DNA of 64,000 nt. Source: Prevotella sp. (GTDB lineage: Bacteria > Bacteroidota > Bacteroidia > Bacteroidales > Bacteroidaceae). Below the pieces are notes generated by a model, which searched no databases, was not told where the DNA came from, and saw only the letters and a list, made by a program, of their open reading frames with translations. The stretch is taken from contig JAFTGH010000017.1 in the NCBI GenBank assembly GCA_017458005.1, positions 180,516-244,515 on the forward strand, in the 5' to 3' direction. A program made the position numbers and the translations under genes. Below, one piece after another: positions 1 to 8,649 of this stretch (its first letter is position 1; every line of letters begins with the position of its first letter).

Positions 1-118
1 CCTTGATCATCGTTTCCTGCACTACATCCTCAGCCTCCGCAGGATTCAGCGTGATGCGGAGAGCAAGTCTGAAGAGTTTGTCTTTCAGTGGGAGGATATC
101 GTGCTGGAAACTGATCAT
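1..118 (-). CDS. ECF-type RNA polymerase sigma factor, N-terminal part (gene runs off the window)
   Basis: Thirty-nine codons are visible before the window edge. They start with MISFQHDILPLKDKLFRLAL and continue into ITLNPAEAEDVVQET, which is the helix and loop of sigma-70 region 2 found in small extracytoplasmic-function sigma factors. The ATG overlaps the argB stop codon by an ATGA, so it is translationally coupled to argB and is the last visible gene of the topA-aroK-speA-argB operon. Region 4 and any neighbouring anti-sigma factor lie outside the window, so its signal cannot be guessed. The family call rests on a short stretch but the motif is clear. Confidence 0.75.
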   Translation of the reverse strand, partial: MISFQHDILPLKDKLFRLALRITLNPAEAEDVVQETMIK

Positions 119-888
119 TGTATAATCGTTCCATGTTTACCATCTATAGCCGTAGCGAGGGTGATGATGACTTTTGAGACACCTGCCTCTACTGCTTGCA
201 GGGCATTCTCTATCTTAGGGAGCATACCACCAGAGATGGTGCCATCAGCCTTGTATCTCTCAAAATCCTCGCGGGTAATGACAGGAATGACAGACTCGTC
301 ATCGTCAGGGTTGCTGAGTACTCCTTTCTTCTCAAACGAGAAGATCAGAGTCACGTCATAGTCCTTTGCTAAAGCCTTTGCCGTCTCTGAGGCAATAGTA
401 TCGGCATTGGTGTTGAGGATATGTCCCTCACCATCGTGTGTCAAGGGTGCCATCACAGGGGTGATGCCTGCCTCAATCAGATGACCCAGTGTTTGGTGTG
501 CGACGCTATCAACATCGCCTACGAAGCCATAGTCAACCCCATCTTTGAGGGGGCGTTTATGACTACGAATCACGTCAGCGTCGGCACCAGTCAGTCCGAG
601 GGCGTTGACACCGTTTGCCTGCAACTGTGCTACCAGATTCTTGTTCACCAGTCCACCATAGACCATCGTGACAACCTCCAGCATCGCGGCATCCGTGATA
701 CGCCTGCCATTCACCATCTGCGTCTCAATGCCCAGTTTACTTGCCACTTGTGTGGCTCTGCGACCTCCGCCATGAACAAGCACTTTACGTCCCTCAATGG
801 CACAGAAGTCCTTCAATAGTTGGGAGAGTTGCTGCTCGTCTTCAACGACAGCCCCTCCTACTTTTATGATTGTGATTTTTTCTTTCAT
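115..888 (-). CDS. argB: Acetylglutamate (or succinylglutamate) kinase
   Basis: This 257-residue amino acid kinase phosphorylates the gamma-carboxyl of N-acylglutamate, the second step of arginine synthesis in the cytoplasm. The N-terminal KVGGAVVED phosphate loop, the VHGGGRRATQVASKLGI segment and the ISGGMLPKIENALQAVEAG nucleotide-binding region all fit ArgB, and the length is usual. Bacteroidetes are known to use succinylated rather than acetylated intermediates, so the natural substrate may be N-succinylglutamate; the sequence alone does not settle this. It follows speA with a 39-nt gap that carries four CGATATnn octamers and ends in an A-tract just before the ATG. Its stop overlaps the sigma factor start. 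ArgB and SpeA sit together at the arginine/polyamine branch. Confidence 0.92.
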   Translation of the reverse strand: MKEKITIIKVGGAVVEDEQQLSQLLKDFCAIEGRKVLVHGGGRRATQVASKLGIETQMVNGRRITDAAMLEVVTMVYGGLVNKNLVAQLQANGVNALGLTGADADVIRSHKRPLKDGVDYGFVGDVDSVAHQTLGHLIEAGITPVMAPLTHDGEGHILNTNADTIASETAKALAKDYDVTLIFSFEKKGVLSNPDDDESVIPVITREDFERYKADGTISGGMLPKIENALQAVEAGVSKVIITLATAIDGKHGTIIQ

Positions 889-893
889 TTTTT

Positions 894-925
894 CGATATT
901 TCGATATATCGATATAACGATATAC
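894..925. repeat. Four tandem CGATATnn octamers between speA and argB
   Basis: The units CGATATTT, CGATATAT, CGATATAA and CGATATAC follow each other without spacing and fill most of the 39-nt speA-argB gap. They stop directly beside the A-tract that precedes the argB ATG. The same octamer array, again beside a homopolymer tract, fills the susC-susD gap at 34180-34211. Confidence 0.85.
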
Positions 926-927
926 CG

Positions 928-2820
928 TTACTCCAAATAAGTGTATCCATAGAGTCCTGAGCGGTAGTTGCTAAGGAACTCTTTACCTTCTTCTAAGGAA
1001 ATCTTACCCTGCTTGACACTTTTTGCCACCCATATCTCCAGTTGGCGGACGAGTTTCTTGGGCTGGTACTGTACGTACTCCAACACCTCTGCCACCGTCT
1101 CACCGTCGATAATCTGGTCGATGTGGTAACTGCCGTCTTTCACAGAGATATGTACCGCAGTGGTATCGCCAAACAGGTTATGCATATCTCCAAGAATCTC
1201 CTGATAGGCACCTACGAGGAAGACACCCAGGTAATAGGTCTCGTTCTTCTTTAAAGCATGTACGGGCAGTGAGTGCGTATTATGGAGATTGGTCGTGAAA
1301 TTGGCGATCTTACCGTCACTGTCGCAGGTGATGTCCTGAATGGTGGCATTACGGGTGGGACGCTCATCAAGACGCTGGATAGGCATGATGGGGAACACCT
1401 GATCGATAGCCCAAGAGTCGCTGAGGCTCTGGAACAGCGAGAAGTTGCAGAAATACTTGTCTGCAAGGAGTTTGTCAATCTTCATCAGTTCCTCAGGGAT
1501 ATGCTTCAGGCTCTTGGCGAGCGCATGGATCTCATGGCATACGCTCCAGTACATTGCCTCAATCTCGGCACGAGTCTTCAGGTCGACAATACCATGTGAG
1601 AAGAGGTCGAGCACCTCCTCACGGATTTGCTCCGCATCGTGCCAGTCCTCCAGTACATTGCGAGGAGAGAGGTTGTCCCATATCTCATAGAGGTCTTTTA
1701 CCAATTGGTGGCTGTTCTCATCAGGCTCGAACTCCTCGGGCATCTCTGGCAGTGAGGCGGTTTCCAGCACATCCATCACCAAGATAGAATGGTGAGCGGC
1801 AAGGGAGCGTCCGCTTTCCGTGATGATATTGGGGTGGGGCAGTTCGTTCTTGTTGGCGGCATCCACGAAGGTGTAGATACAGTCGTTGACATACTCCTGA
1901 ATCGAGTAGTTGACAGAACTCTCGCTGGATGGGGAGCGTGTACCGTCATAGTCGACACCCAGTCCGCCACCGCAGTCTACGAAGTCTACGTTATAGCCCA
2001 TCTTATGCAGTTGGATATAGAACTGGGAAGCCTCGCGCAGTGCTGTCTGAATACGGCGGATTTTGGTAATCTGGCTACCGATATGGAAATGGATGAGGCG
2101 CAGGCAGTCGCGCATATCCTTCTTGTCCAGAAGTTCCAGTGCCTCCAGGAGTTCTGCACTCGTTAGTCCGAACTTCGAGGCATCGCCGCCACTCTCCTCC
2201 CATTTGCCACTACCGCTGGAGGCGAGTTTGATGCGGATTCCGATATTGGGGCGCACGTTCAGTTTCTTAGCCTCACGGGCGATGATCTCCAACTCGTTCA
2301 TCTTCTCCACGACGATAAAGATTTGCTTGCCCATCTTCTGTGCCAGTAGGGCAAGTTCAATATAACTCTCGTCCTTATAGCCATTACAGATGATGATGGA
2401 ATCGCTTTGGCACTGCATGGCGATGACGGCATGCAACTCTGGTTTGGAGCCAGCCTCCAGACCCAGGTTGAATTTACGTCCGTGGGAGATAATCTCCTCG
2501 ACGACAGGCTGCATCTGGTTGACCTTGATAGGATACACCACGTAGTTCTCACCTTTGTAGTCGTATTCCTTCGCCGCCTTCTTGAAGCAACTCCATGTCT
2601 TCTCGATACGGTTGTCGAGGATGTCAGGGAAACGAAGTAATACGGGAGACTGGACATCACGCAGCGACAGTTCATCCATCACCTCGCGGATATCAATTTG
2701 GGTACCATCCTTGCAAGGAGTCACATAGACATTACCCTTGTCGTTGATACCAAAATAACTGGTTCCCCAGCCGTTGATGTTGTAGAGTTCCTTGGAATCC
2801 TCAATCGTCCATTTCTTCAT
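928..2820 (-). CDS. speA: Biosynthetic arginine decarboxylase
   Basis: This 630-residue PLP enzyme of alanine-racemase fold type III decarboxylates arginine to agmatine, the entry to putrescine and spermidine. The Schiff-base lysine is Lys99 in VVYPIKVNQMQPVVEE. HFHIGSQI, the glycine-rich VDCGGGLGVDYDG and ITESGRSLAAHHS follow in the usual order, and the length matches SpeA rather than the shorter ornithine/diaminopimelate decarboxylases. It lies 10 nt downstream of aroK and is followed by argB, consistent with one operon driven from the topA promoter. No riboswitch or attenuator was seen. Identification is secure. Confidence 0.95.
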   Translation of the reverse strand: MKKWTIEDSKELYNINGWGTSYFGINDKGNVYVTPCKDGTQIDIREVMDELSLRDVQSPVLLRFPDILDNRIEKTWSCFKKAAKEYDYKGENYVVYPIKVNQMQPVVEEIISHGRKFNLGLEAGSKPELHAVIAMQCQSDSIIICNGYKDESYIELALLAQKMGKQIFIVVEKMNELEIIAREAKKLNVRPNIGIRIKLASSGSGKWEESGGDASKFGLTSAELLEALELLDKKDMRDCLRLIHFHIGSQITKIRRIQTALREASQFYIQLHKMGYNVDFVDCGGGLGVDYDGTRSPSSESSVNYSIQEYVNDCIYTFVDAANKNELPHPNIITESGRSLAAHHSILVMDVLETASLPEMPEEFEPDENSHQLVKDLYEIWDNLSPRNVLEDWHDAEQIREEVLDLFSHGIVDLKTRAEIEAMYWSVCHEIHALAKSLKHIPEELMKIDKLLADKYFCNFSLFQSLSDSWAIDQVFPIMPIQRLDERPTRNATIQDITCDSDGKIANFTTNLHNTHSLPVHALKKNETYYLGVFLVGAYQEILGDMHNLFGDTTAVHISVKDGSYHIDQIIDGETVAEVLEYVQYQPKKLVRQLEIWVAKSVKQGKISLEEGKEFLSNYRSGLYGYTYLE

Positions 2821-2830
2821 CTTTGTGGGT

Positions 2831-3358
2831 TTATAGGTTTAATAGTTTGCGTAGTGCCTCTACGCTAATCTGGATTTTCTCGTAGTTGTCCATCAGACTG
2901 ACATCAAGGGTATAGCGTGCCTTGTTATAGAACTCCTCGCGCTTGGTGACCTGTTCCGTGATATAGGTAATCAGTTCCTCTGGACTCTTGTCTTTAATCA
3001 ACGGACGTTCCACCTTCCCCATCAGCAAGTGGCGATAAAGCACTTCTGGATCGGCTTTCAGATAGCACACATCGCCCTGTTCGTTCAGATAGTCTATATT
3101 ATCGAAGAAACAGGGGGTGCCGCCTCCGCAACTGATGATGACATCCTCAAACTCTGCCACCTCATGCAGCATGTTATACTCTATCTTTCGAAATCCCTCT
3201 TCTCCACACTCGGCGAAAATCTGCGCCACACTCTTGCGCATCCGGCTCTCGATATACCAGTCGAGGTCATAGAACATCATGCCAGTCTCCTTGGAGAGTG
3301 CCTTGCCCACGGTGGTCTTACCGGAGCCCATATAGCCTATGAGGATGATGCGTCTCAT
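2831..3358 (-). CDS. aroK: Shikimate kinase
   Basis: This protein of about 175 residues phosphorylates shikimate at C3 in the chorismate pathway. The Walker A motif GYMGSGKTTVGKAL is near the N terminus, DLDWYIESR carries the shikimate-binding Asp, and CGGGTPCF is the conserved Gly-rich segment. I chose the internal start MRRIILIGYM at 3358 because it forms an ATGA overlap with the topA stop and gives the usual length; the open frame extends 12 codons further upstream into topA with no family similarity. It sits between topA and speA in one operon. Confidence 0.93.
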   Translation of the reverse strand: MRRIILIGYMGSGKTTVGKALSKETGMMFYDLDWYIESRMRKSVAQIFAECGEEGFRKIEYNMLHEVAEFEDVIISCGGGTPCFFDNIDYLNEQGDVCYLKADPEVLYRHLLMGKVERPLIKDKSPEELITYITEQVTKREEFYNKARYTLDVSLMDNYEKIQISVEALRKLLNL

Positions 3359-5679
3359 TTCTTCTTGCCTGGGGCTTTGACGATACTCATGCATTCCTCG
3401 TAAGAGAGTTCCTTGGCACGTGGATGCATATTCTTGGGTATGCGGAAGTTCTTGCCGTCGTAAGCGATATAGGGGCCATAGCGTCCGTCGATAACCTCTA
3501 ATTTACTGTCTTCCGTGAAAGTCTTCAGATGGCGCTTCTCCTCCTGCTGGCGTTTCTCGTTAATCAGGCTTACAGCCTCATCCAGAGTGATCGCCATTGG
3601 GTCAGAGCCCTTAGGCAGGGAGGTGTATTTCTTCTGATGCAGGATATAGGGACCAAAGCGACCAGTACCAATGATAACCTTGTCGCCATCATACTCTCCT
3701 ACGGTGCGTGGCAACTTAAAGAGTTCCAGAGCCTCTTCCAGTGTCAGGGTCTCCAGACTCAGTTCACTGGGCAGTTGGGCAAACTGGGGTTTCTCATTGT
3801 CGTCGGCGGTACCAATCTGGATGACAGGTCCGAAACGACCAATCTTGGCGAAGACAGGACGACCGCTCTTGGGGTCGACACCCAGTTGACGCTCACCAGC
3901 CTTATGCTCCTGACGGGCGTTAATGGTTTTCTCGACGGTAGGCTCAAAGTTCTTGTAGAAACTCTTCATCATACTTGTCCATTTCTCTTTGCCTTCTGCG
4001 ATCTTATCGAAGTCACGCTCTACTTTTGCCGTGAAGTTATAGTCCATGATATCCTTGAAATGATCCATTAGGAAGTCGTTGACAACGATGCCAATATCGG
4101 TGGGCAACAGTTTTCCTTTGTCAGAGCCAGCCATCTCCTTACGGACCGACTGTTTGACTTGTTTGCCTTTCAGCGTGTCGATGGTGTAGGTGCGCTCCTC
4201 GCCCTTCTTGTCACCTTTGTGTACGTAGTCACGCTGTTGGATGGTGGAGATGGTGGGCGCATAGGTGGAAGGACGACCAATGCCCAGTTCCTCCAACTTA
4301 TGTACCAACGAGGCCTCTGTATAGCGGACGGGACCTTGGCTGAAACGCTCCGTTGCCTGTATCTCACGACGAGTGAGTTCTTGTCCTTTCTTCAGTGGGG
4401 GCAGGATATGTCCAAACTCATCCTCCTGCAACTCCTCGTCATCAATAGACTCACGGTAGACCTTGATGAAGCCATCGAATTTCACAACCTCACCTTGGGC
4501 GATAAATTTTGCCGTTAGCAATTCGCCATTAGCCGTTAGCCCTATCTCTGCGACCGTCTTCTCAATCTCTGCGTCAGCCATCTGACTGGCGGCAGTACGC
4601 TTCCAGATAAGTTCATAGAGTTTCTTCTCCTGTGCCGTACCCTCTATCTCCGTCTGGTTCATATAGGTGGGACGGATAGCCTCGTGAGCCTCTTGTGCGC
4701 CTTTGGAACTGGTATGATATTGGCGGGGCTTGCTGTATTCCTCACCATAGAGACTCTTAATCTCCTCTTTGCTCGCGTTGATACAAAGGCCAGAGAGGTT
4801 GACAGAGTCAGTACGCATATAAGTGATACGTCCGTTCTCATACAAGTGCTGGGCAACCATCATCGTCTGGCTAACAGTGAATCCCAGTTTGCGGGCAGCC
4901 TCCTGTTGGAGGGTAGAGGTAGTGAAAGGAGGAGCAGGGGTGCGCTTCAGCGGTTTCTTGCTGACACTGTCAACGACAAAGGTAGCCTCTTTGCATTTCT
5001 CCAAGAACTGCTCTACCTCCTCGTGGGTCTTGAAGCGAGTACCCAGCAGGGCTCTTACCTCTGTCTGTGAGCCGTCAGGATTTGTAATAGCGAAAATGCC
5101 GTTCACACTATAGAAAGGCTCACTCTTGAAATTCTGTATCTCACGCTCACGCTCTACAATCAGACGGACGGCAACGCTCTGTACACGTCCTGCTGAGAGA
5201 GCAGGCTTGACTTTACGCCAAAGGACGGGTGAGAGTTTGAAACCCACCAGACGGTCGAGGACACGGCGAGCCTGTTGGGCATTCACCAGATTCATATCCA
5301 GATGACGCGGATGCTCGATAGCCTCTAAGATGGCAGGCTTAGTAATCTCGTGGAAAACAATGCGGTTGGTCTTTTCCTCATCAAGTCCTAAGACCTCGCA
5401 AAGATGCCATGAGATGGCTTCTCCCTCACGGTCCTCATCGGATGCGAGCCAGACTTTCTCTGCTTTCTTGGCGTTGGACTTCAGTTCTTTGACCAGTTTC
5501 TCTTTCTCTTCTGGAATCTCATATTCAGGTTCGAGTGTCTTGGTGTCGATACTCATCTCCTTTTTCTTTAAGTCACGGATGTGTCCGTAACTAGACATCA
5601 CTTTGAAGTCGTTACCCAGAAATTTCTCGATTGTCTTTGCCTTGGCAGGCGACTCTACAATCACTAAATTCTTTTGCAT
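3355..5679 (-). CDS. topA: DNA topoisomerase I
   Basis: This 774-residue type IA topoisomerase relaxes negative supercoils. The N-terminal Toprim domain shows LVIVESPAKAKTIEKFLG and the metal-binding DEDREGEAISWHL. The catalytic tyrosine is in RITYMRTDSVNLSG. The C terminus has three glycine-rich repeats (around AKIGRFGPVIQIG, GTGRFGPYILHQKKY and DGRYGPYIAYDGKNF) in place of the enterobacterial zinc ribbons, as is common in Bacteroidetes. A run of five GCCnTTA-like heptamers (4511-4545) is embedded in the coding sequence and codes for the LTANGELLTAKF stretch. It is the first gene of the operon and has a TACTTTTG -7 element 28 nt upstream. Confidence 0.96.
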   Translation of the reverse strand: MQKNLVIVESPAKAKTIEKFLGNDFKVMSSYGHIRDLKKKEMSIDTKTLEPEYEIPEEKEKLVKELKSNAKKAEKVWLASDEDREGEAISWHLCEVLGLDEEKTNRIVFHEITKPAILEAIEHPRHLDMNLVNAQQARRVLDRLVGFKLSPVLWRKVKPALSAGRVQSVAVRLIVEREREIQNFKSEPFYSVNGIFAITNPDGSQTEVRALLGTRFKTHEEVEQFLEKCKEATFVVDSVSKKPLKRTPAPPFTTSTLQQEAARKLGFTVSQTMMVAQHLYENGRITYMRTDSVNLSGLCINASKEEIKSLYGEEYSKPRQYHTSSKGAQEAHEAIRPTYMNQTEIEGTAQEKKLYELIWKRTAASQMADAEIEKTVAEIGLTANGELLTAKFIAQGEVVKFDGFIKVYRESIDDEELQEDEFGHILPPLKKGQELTRREIQATERFSQGPVRYTEASLVHKLEELGIGRPSTYAPTISTIQQRDYVHKGDKKGEERTYTIDTLKGKQVKQSVRKEMAGSDKGKLLPTDIGIVVNDFLMDHFKDIMDYNFTAKVERDFDKIAEGKEKWTSMMKSFYKNFEPTVEKTINARQEHKAGERQLGVDPKSGRPVFAKIGRFGPVIQIGTADDNEKPQFAQLPSELSLETLTLEEALELFKLPRTVGEYDGDKVIIGTGRFGPYILHQKKYTSLPKGSDPMAITLDEAVSLINEKRQQEEKRHLKTFTEDSKLEVIDGRYGPYIAYDGKNFRIPKNMHPRAKELSYEECMSIVKAPGKKK
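4511..4545. repeat. Heptamer tandem repeat inside topA
   Basis: Five contiguous heptamers GCCGTTA, GCAATTC, GCCATTA, GCCGTTA, GCCCTAT lie inside the topA reading frame. Three heptamers make seven codons, so expansion in threes would keep the frame. Related heptamer runs occur at seven other places in this window. Confidence 0.7.
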
Positions 5680-5707
5680 ATACTCGATTATATTAAGTTT
5701 CGGGCTG

Positions 5708-5715
5708 CAAAAGTA
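5708..5715 (-). promoter_or_regulatory. -7 promoter element of topA operon
   Basis: Reads TACTTTTG on the minus strand and ends 28 nt before the topA ATG. It fits the Bacteroidetes TAnnTTTG consensus; no clear -33 TTTG was located. Confidence 0.6.
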
Positions 5716-5764
5716 GAGAAAAGTTTTGGTTACACCTTATATATATAGTAGTTTTTTGCTTTTC

Positions 5765-6289
5765 TTAACGATTGAGTGCTAAGAATTTTTCTACAGCATG
5801 ACGGATACTGAGCAGTCCGAACTCCTCGGGATGGAGGTCGGTGATGGGAATCCATAAGCATGCTTCCGCATCGTCATCAGCCTTGACGGAGACATCGGCG
5901 GAGACATGAGCCAGGTAGTCCATGTCAAGGGTATGGACACCTAGTCCACTATACAGATAGACATTCGGACTGGAGAAAAGATATTCTATCTTGTCAATAT
6001 CTAAACCAGTTTCTTCTTTAATCTCACGGCGCATACCTTCCTCAGCCGTCTCATACATATCCACAAAACCTCCGGGAAGGTCGAGCGTTCCTTTTGCCGG
6101 CTCTTTTGCTCGACGTACCACCAGTATCTCCTGACGGTCGTTGACGATAAAGGCGGCAGTAGCGGCACAAGGGTTGGCATAATAGACAAAGCCGCAGTCC
6201 TCGCACTTCTTGCTCTTGAAGTTATGAATCATAAAATACTTACTGCCACAAATCGGGCAGTAAGCAAATTTCTCTAAAGGATGCTCCAT
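5765..6289 (-). CDS. Nudix hydrolase with N-terminal zinc ribbon
   Basis: This 174-residue protein has two CxxC pairs at the N terminus (CPICGS and CEDCGF), forming a zinc ribbon like that of NudC-type proteins. A complete Nudix box follows: GGFVDMYETAEEGMRREIKE with the EETGLDI end, which binds the metal for pyrophosphate hydrolysis of nucleoside diphosphate derivatives. The actual substrate cannot be read from the sequence. The start codon overlaps the stop of the upstream acetylesterase by one base (TAATG), so the two genes are coupled, although no metabolic link between them is evident. Confidence 0.85.
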   Translation of the reverse strand: MEHPLEKFAYCPICGSKYFMIHNFKSKKCEDCGFVYYANPCAATAAFIVNDRQEILVVRRAKEPAKGTLDLPGGFVDMYETAEEGMRREIKEETGLDIDKIEYLFSSPNVYLYSGLGVHTLDMDYLAHVSADVSVKADDDAEACLWIPITDLHPEEFGLLSIRHAVEKFLALNR

Positions 6290-7746
6290 TACCAGTTGTC
6301 TGTTCTAAAGGGGAACAATGGCAGGTTGCCACCGTTCTTGACATTACCCAGTTGGAAGTTCTTAAAGCAATAGCGAACAGCGACAGGAGCAGGTACCTGG
6401 GGTGCGGAGACCTTGATGGCCTCGTCCCAATATCCGCCACCAGATTGCCAGAAATGTTTAGCCTCGGCAGGATAGAACACGCGATCCTCACCAGCAATCT
6501 CAAAGCCAACCATCTCCTCGAAGGGAGCATCACACCAATAGTTGTCCTGAGTATGGATGAGGATGGCACCGTCCTTGACAATCATGTCCTTATAGGATGA
6601 ACTCTTATACTGGACGGTCTCATAACCGTAGTCACGATTCAGTGCCGTAAAAGCAAGACGTTCTCCTACTTCTTGTTTCTGAGTAGGATGTATCTGGGTG
6701 GTCTCATAAGGATAGGCGAGGTCGTTAGTAGATACCAACGAACTGTTAGGGATTATCTGACTTGCCTTGTATTGTTGCTCACGTAGGAGGGCGCCATCAA
6801 TGCCGTTGACATTATCCTCATAGCCGTATGGGGCAATCTCGACGAAGTAGAACGGAATCTCGCCCAGTCCGAACTGTGAGCGCCATTGCTCCACGAGTAG
6901 TTTCATGCGCTGGGAATACTGGTCTCCCGGGTCTCCTACGTTTGAGCATCCCTGATAGTAGAGGATGCCTTTTACCGTTGCCTTCAGGATAGGGTTGAAA
7001 GTACCGTTACCCCATAGCAGTGAGCGATGGTAGTCCCATTGCGCCCATTTCTTGCAGATGGCAACAGAGTCGGTAGGGCCGTTGGTATATTTCTCCAGAT
7101 TCTCCTTGGTGAGCCAACTCTCCACACGGGAGCCGCCTTTGTTAGCCTCGATGATACCTACGGGGATATCGAGGGTGCGACTCAGCAGACGGGCGAAGAA
7201 ATAGCCAGTGGCAGAGAACTCGCTTACGGTCTTAGGACTGCATACACGCCACTCACACTGGGCGTCGTTGAGGGGTTTTGCCGACATCACACTGGGAATC
7301 TTGATACTGCGTACCCCTTTCGAGTTGGCGGCATCCAGGACGTGGTGGTTATAGTCTTTCACAGGACACATGCCGAAACCCTTGACAGGCATCTCCATGT
7401 TCGATTGTCCCGCACAAACCCATACCTCGCCCGCGAGTACATTATTAATAGTGACTGCTCCCTCACCGTCATTGAAAGTGATGCTCAATGGGCTGTAGGA
7501 GGCTTTGGGCGATTTCACTGTCAAAAGGAACTGACCGTCCTTTCCCGCTTTCACCTCACTCTTGTCCTGACTCCATGAGGTGGTTGCCGTGACGGTGCTG
7601 TTGGGCTTAGCCCACCCCCATAGACGTACGTCAGTTTGTTGTTGAATGACCATATTGTCGCCCACGAGGTGTGACAACTTGACTTTCGCCTGTGTTCCCC
7701 AGGCAAGGGTAGCAAGAACTGCTAATGATAGGATTCTTTTATACAT
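6289..7746 (-). CDS. Secreted sialate O-acetylesterase-like SGNH esterase
   Basis: This 485-residue protein has a cleavable signal peptide (LAVLATLAWGTQA). Its SGNH/sialate O-acetylesterase features are the nucleophile block GQSNMEMPVKGFG around residue 115, the ANKGGSRVESW segment and a late HPTQKQEVGERLAF segment holding the catalytic His. It should remove acetyl groups from sugars (sialic acids or acetylated plant polysaccharides) in the periplasm or outside the cell; the exact substrate is not decidable. It starts the Nudix pair, and its promoter region is shared with the divergent esterase at 7825. Confidence 0.82.
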   Translation of the reverse strand: MYKRILSLAVLATLAWGTQAKVKLSHLVGDNMVIQQQTDVRLWGWAKPNSTVTATTSWSQDKSEVKAGKDGQFLLTVKSPKASYSPLSITFNDGEGAVTINNVLAGEVWVCAGQSNMEMPVKGFGMCPVKDYNHHVLDAANSKGVRSIKIPSVMSAKPLNDAQCEWRVCSPKTVSEFSATGYFFARLLSRTLDIPVGIIEANKGGSRVESWLTKENLEKYTNGPTDSVAICKKWAQWDYHRSLLWGNGTFNPILKATVKGILYYQGCSNVGDPGDQYSQRMKLLVEQWRSQFGLGEIPFYFVEIAPYGYEDNVNGIDGALLREQQYKASQIIPNSSLVSTNDLAYPYETTQIHPTQKQEVGERLAFTALNRDYGYETVQYKSSSYKDMIVKDGAILIHTQDNYWCDAPFEEMVGFEIAGEDRVFYPAEAKHFWQSGGGYWDEAIKVSAPQVPAPVAVRYCFKNFQLGNVKNGGNLPLFPFRTDNW

Positions 7747-7775
7747 TGTTTCATGTTTTTAGTCGAAATACGTTG

Positions 7776-7783
7776 CAAAGATA
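7776..7783 (-). promoter_or_regulatory. -7 element of the acetylesterase-Nudix unit
   Basis: TATCTTTG on the minus strand, ending 29 nt before the ATG at 7746. It lies 11 bp from the divergent -7 box at 7795-7802, so the two promoters are nearly superimposed and probably compete for or share regulation. Confidence 0.65.
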
Positions 7784-7794
7784 ATGATTTTTTG

Positions 7795-7802
7795 TATCTT
7801 TG
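7795..7802 (+). promoter_or_regulatory. -7 element of the divergent alpha/beta hydrolase
   Basis: TATCTTTG ending 22 nt before the ATG at 7825. It fits the phylum consensus. Confidence 0.65.
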
Positions 7803-7824
7803 CAAGCAAGAAAGGTAAGAAATT

Positions 7825-8649
7825 ATGAAAATGCTTAAGACTCTAATCGCTAGTTCTATGTTATTAATGTCTGCTATGGCTCATGCACAGCAAGGGACGG
7901 AGATGGATTTGTGGCCCTCTGCTCCTAACACGTCGAATGGGGATCCTAACGACTTGGCAAAGGTGACGGTATTCCTGCCCAAAAAGGATGTTGCCACAGG
8001 TCGTGCTATTGTGATCTGTCCTGGAGGCGGATATACGCATCTTGCTTTCGAGAAGGAGGGGATCTCGTGGGCTCCCTTTTTCAACGCACAGGGTATCGCC
8101 GTCGTTGTATTGAAATACCGTATGCCTCATGGAGTGGCGCAAGTGCCTATTGAGGATGCCGAGGAGGCGATGCGACTGGTGCGGAGGATGTCAGTCGCCT
8201 GGAATATCAACACAGAGGATGTGGGTATCATGGGATTCTCCGCAGGAGGTCATCTCGCCTCTACGATAGCGACGCATTCCAAGGGTGATGCACGTCCTAA
8301 TTTCCAGATATTGTTCTATCCTGTGATTACGATGGAGCAGGGTGTGACCCATCAGGGCTCCCGTGATAACCTGCTGGGCAAGAAGCCGAAACGGAAGCAG
8401 TTGAATGAATACTGTAATGAGCAGCATGTCAGCGGCTCCACTCCTCGTGCTTTCATCGCTCTTGCCCATGACGACAAGGCGGTGTCGCCTATCAATAGCA
8501 TCAGTTATTATGAGGAACTCTGTCAGTGTAAGGTGCCTGCCACTTTGCATATCTATCCTACGGGTGGACATGGTTTCGGCAGTTTGCAGTCATTCCCCTA
8601 TCATTATGAGATGATGTTGGAGTTGCGTGCGTGGCTGAGGAGTTTTTAA
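7825..8649 (+). CDS. Secreted alpha/beta hydrolase, acetylxylan-esterase-like
   Basis: This 274-residue esterase has a signal peptide ending near MAHAQ. The oxyanion region is VICPGGGYTHLAFEKEG, the nucleophile elbow is GFSAGGHLAST (Ser in GxSxG-like context), the acid lies in ALAHDDKAVSP and the catalytic His in PTGGHGFG. This order is that of BD-FAE/acetylxylan esterase-like enzymes, which deacetylate or deferuloylate plant polysaccharides. It is transcribed alone and converges on capA: the two stop codons share the palindrome TTAA, so there is no room for a terminator between them. Confidence 0.85.
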   Translation: MKMLKTLIASSMLLMSAMAHAQQGTEMDLWPSAPNTSNGDPNDLAKVTVFLPKKDVATGRAIVICPGGGYTHLAFEKEGISWAPFFNAQGIAVVVLKYRMPHGVAQVPIEDAEEAMRLVRRMSVAWNINTEDVGIMGFSAGGHLASTIATHSKGDARPNFQILFYPVITMEQGVTHQGSRDNLLGKKPKRKQLNEYCNEQHVSGSTPRAFIALAHDDKAVSPINSISYYEELCQCKVPATLHIYPTGGHGFGSLQSFPYHYEMMLELRAWLRSF

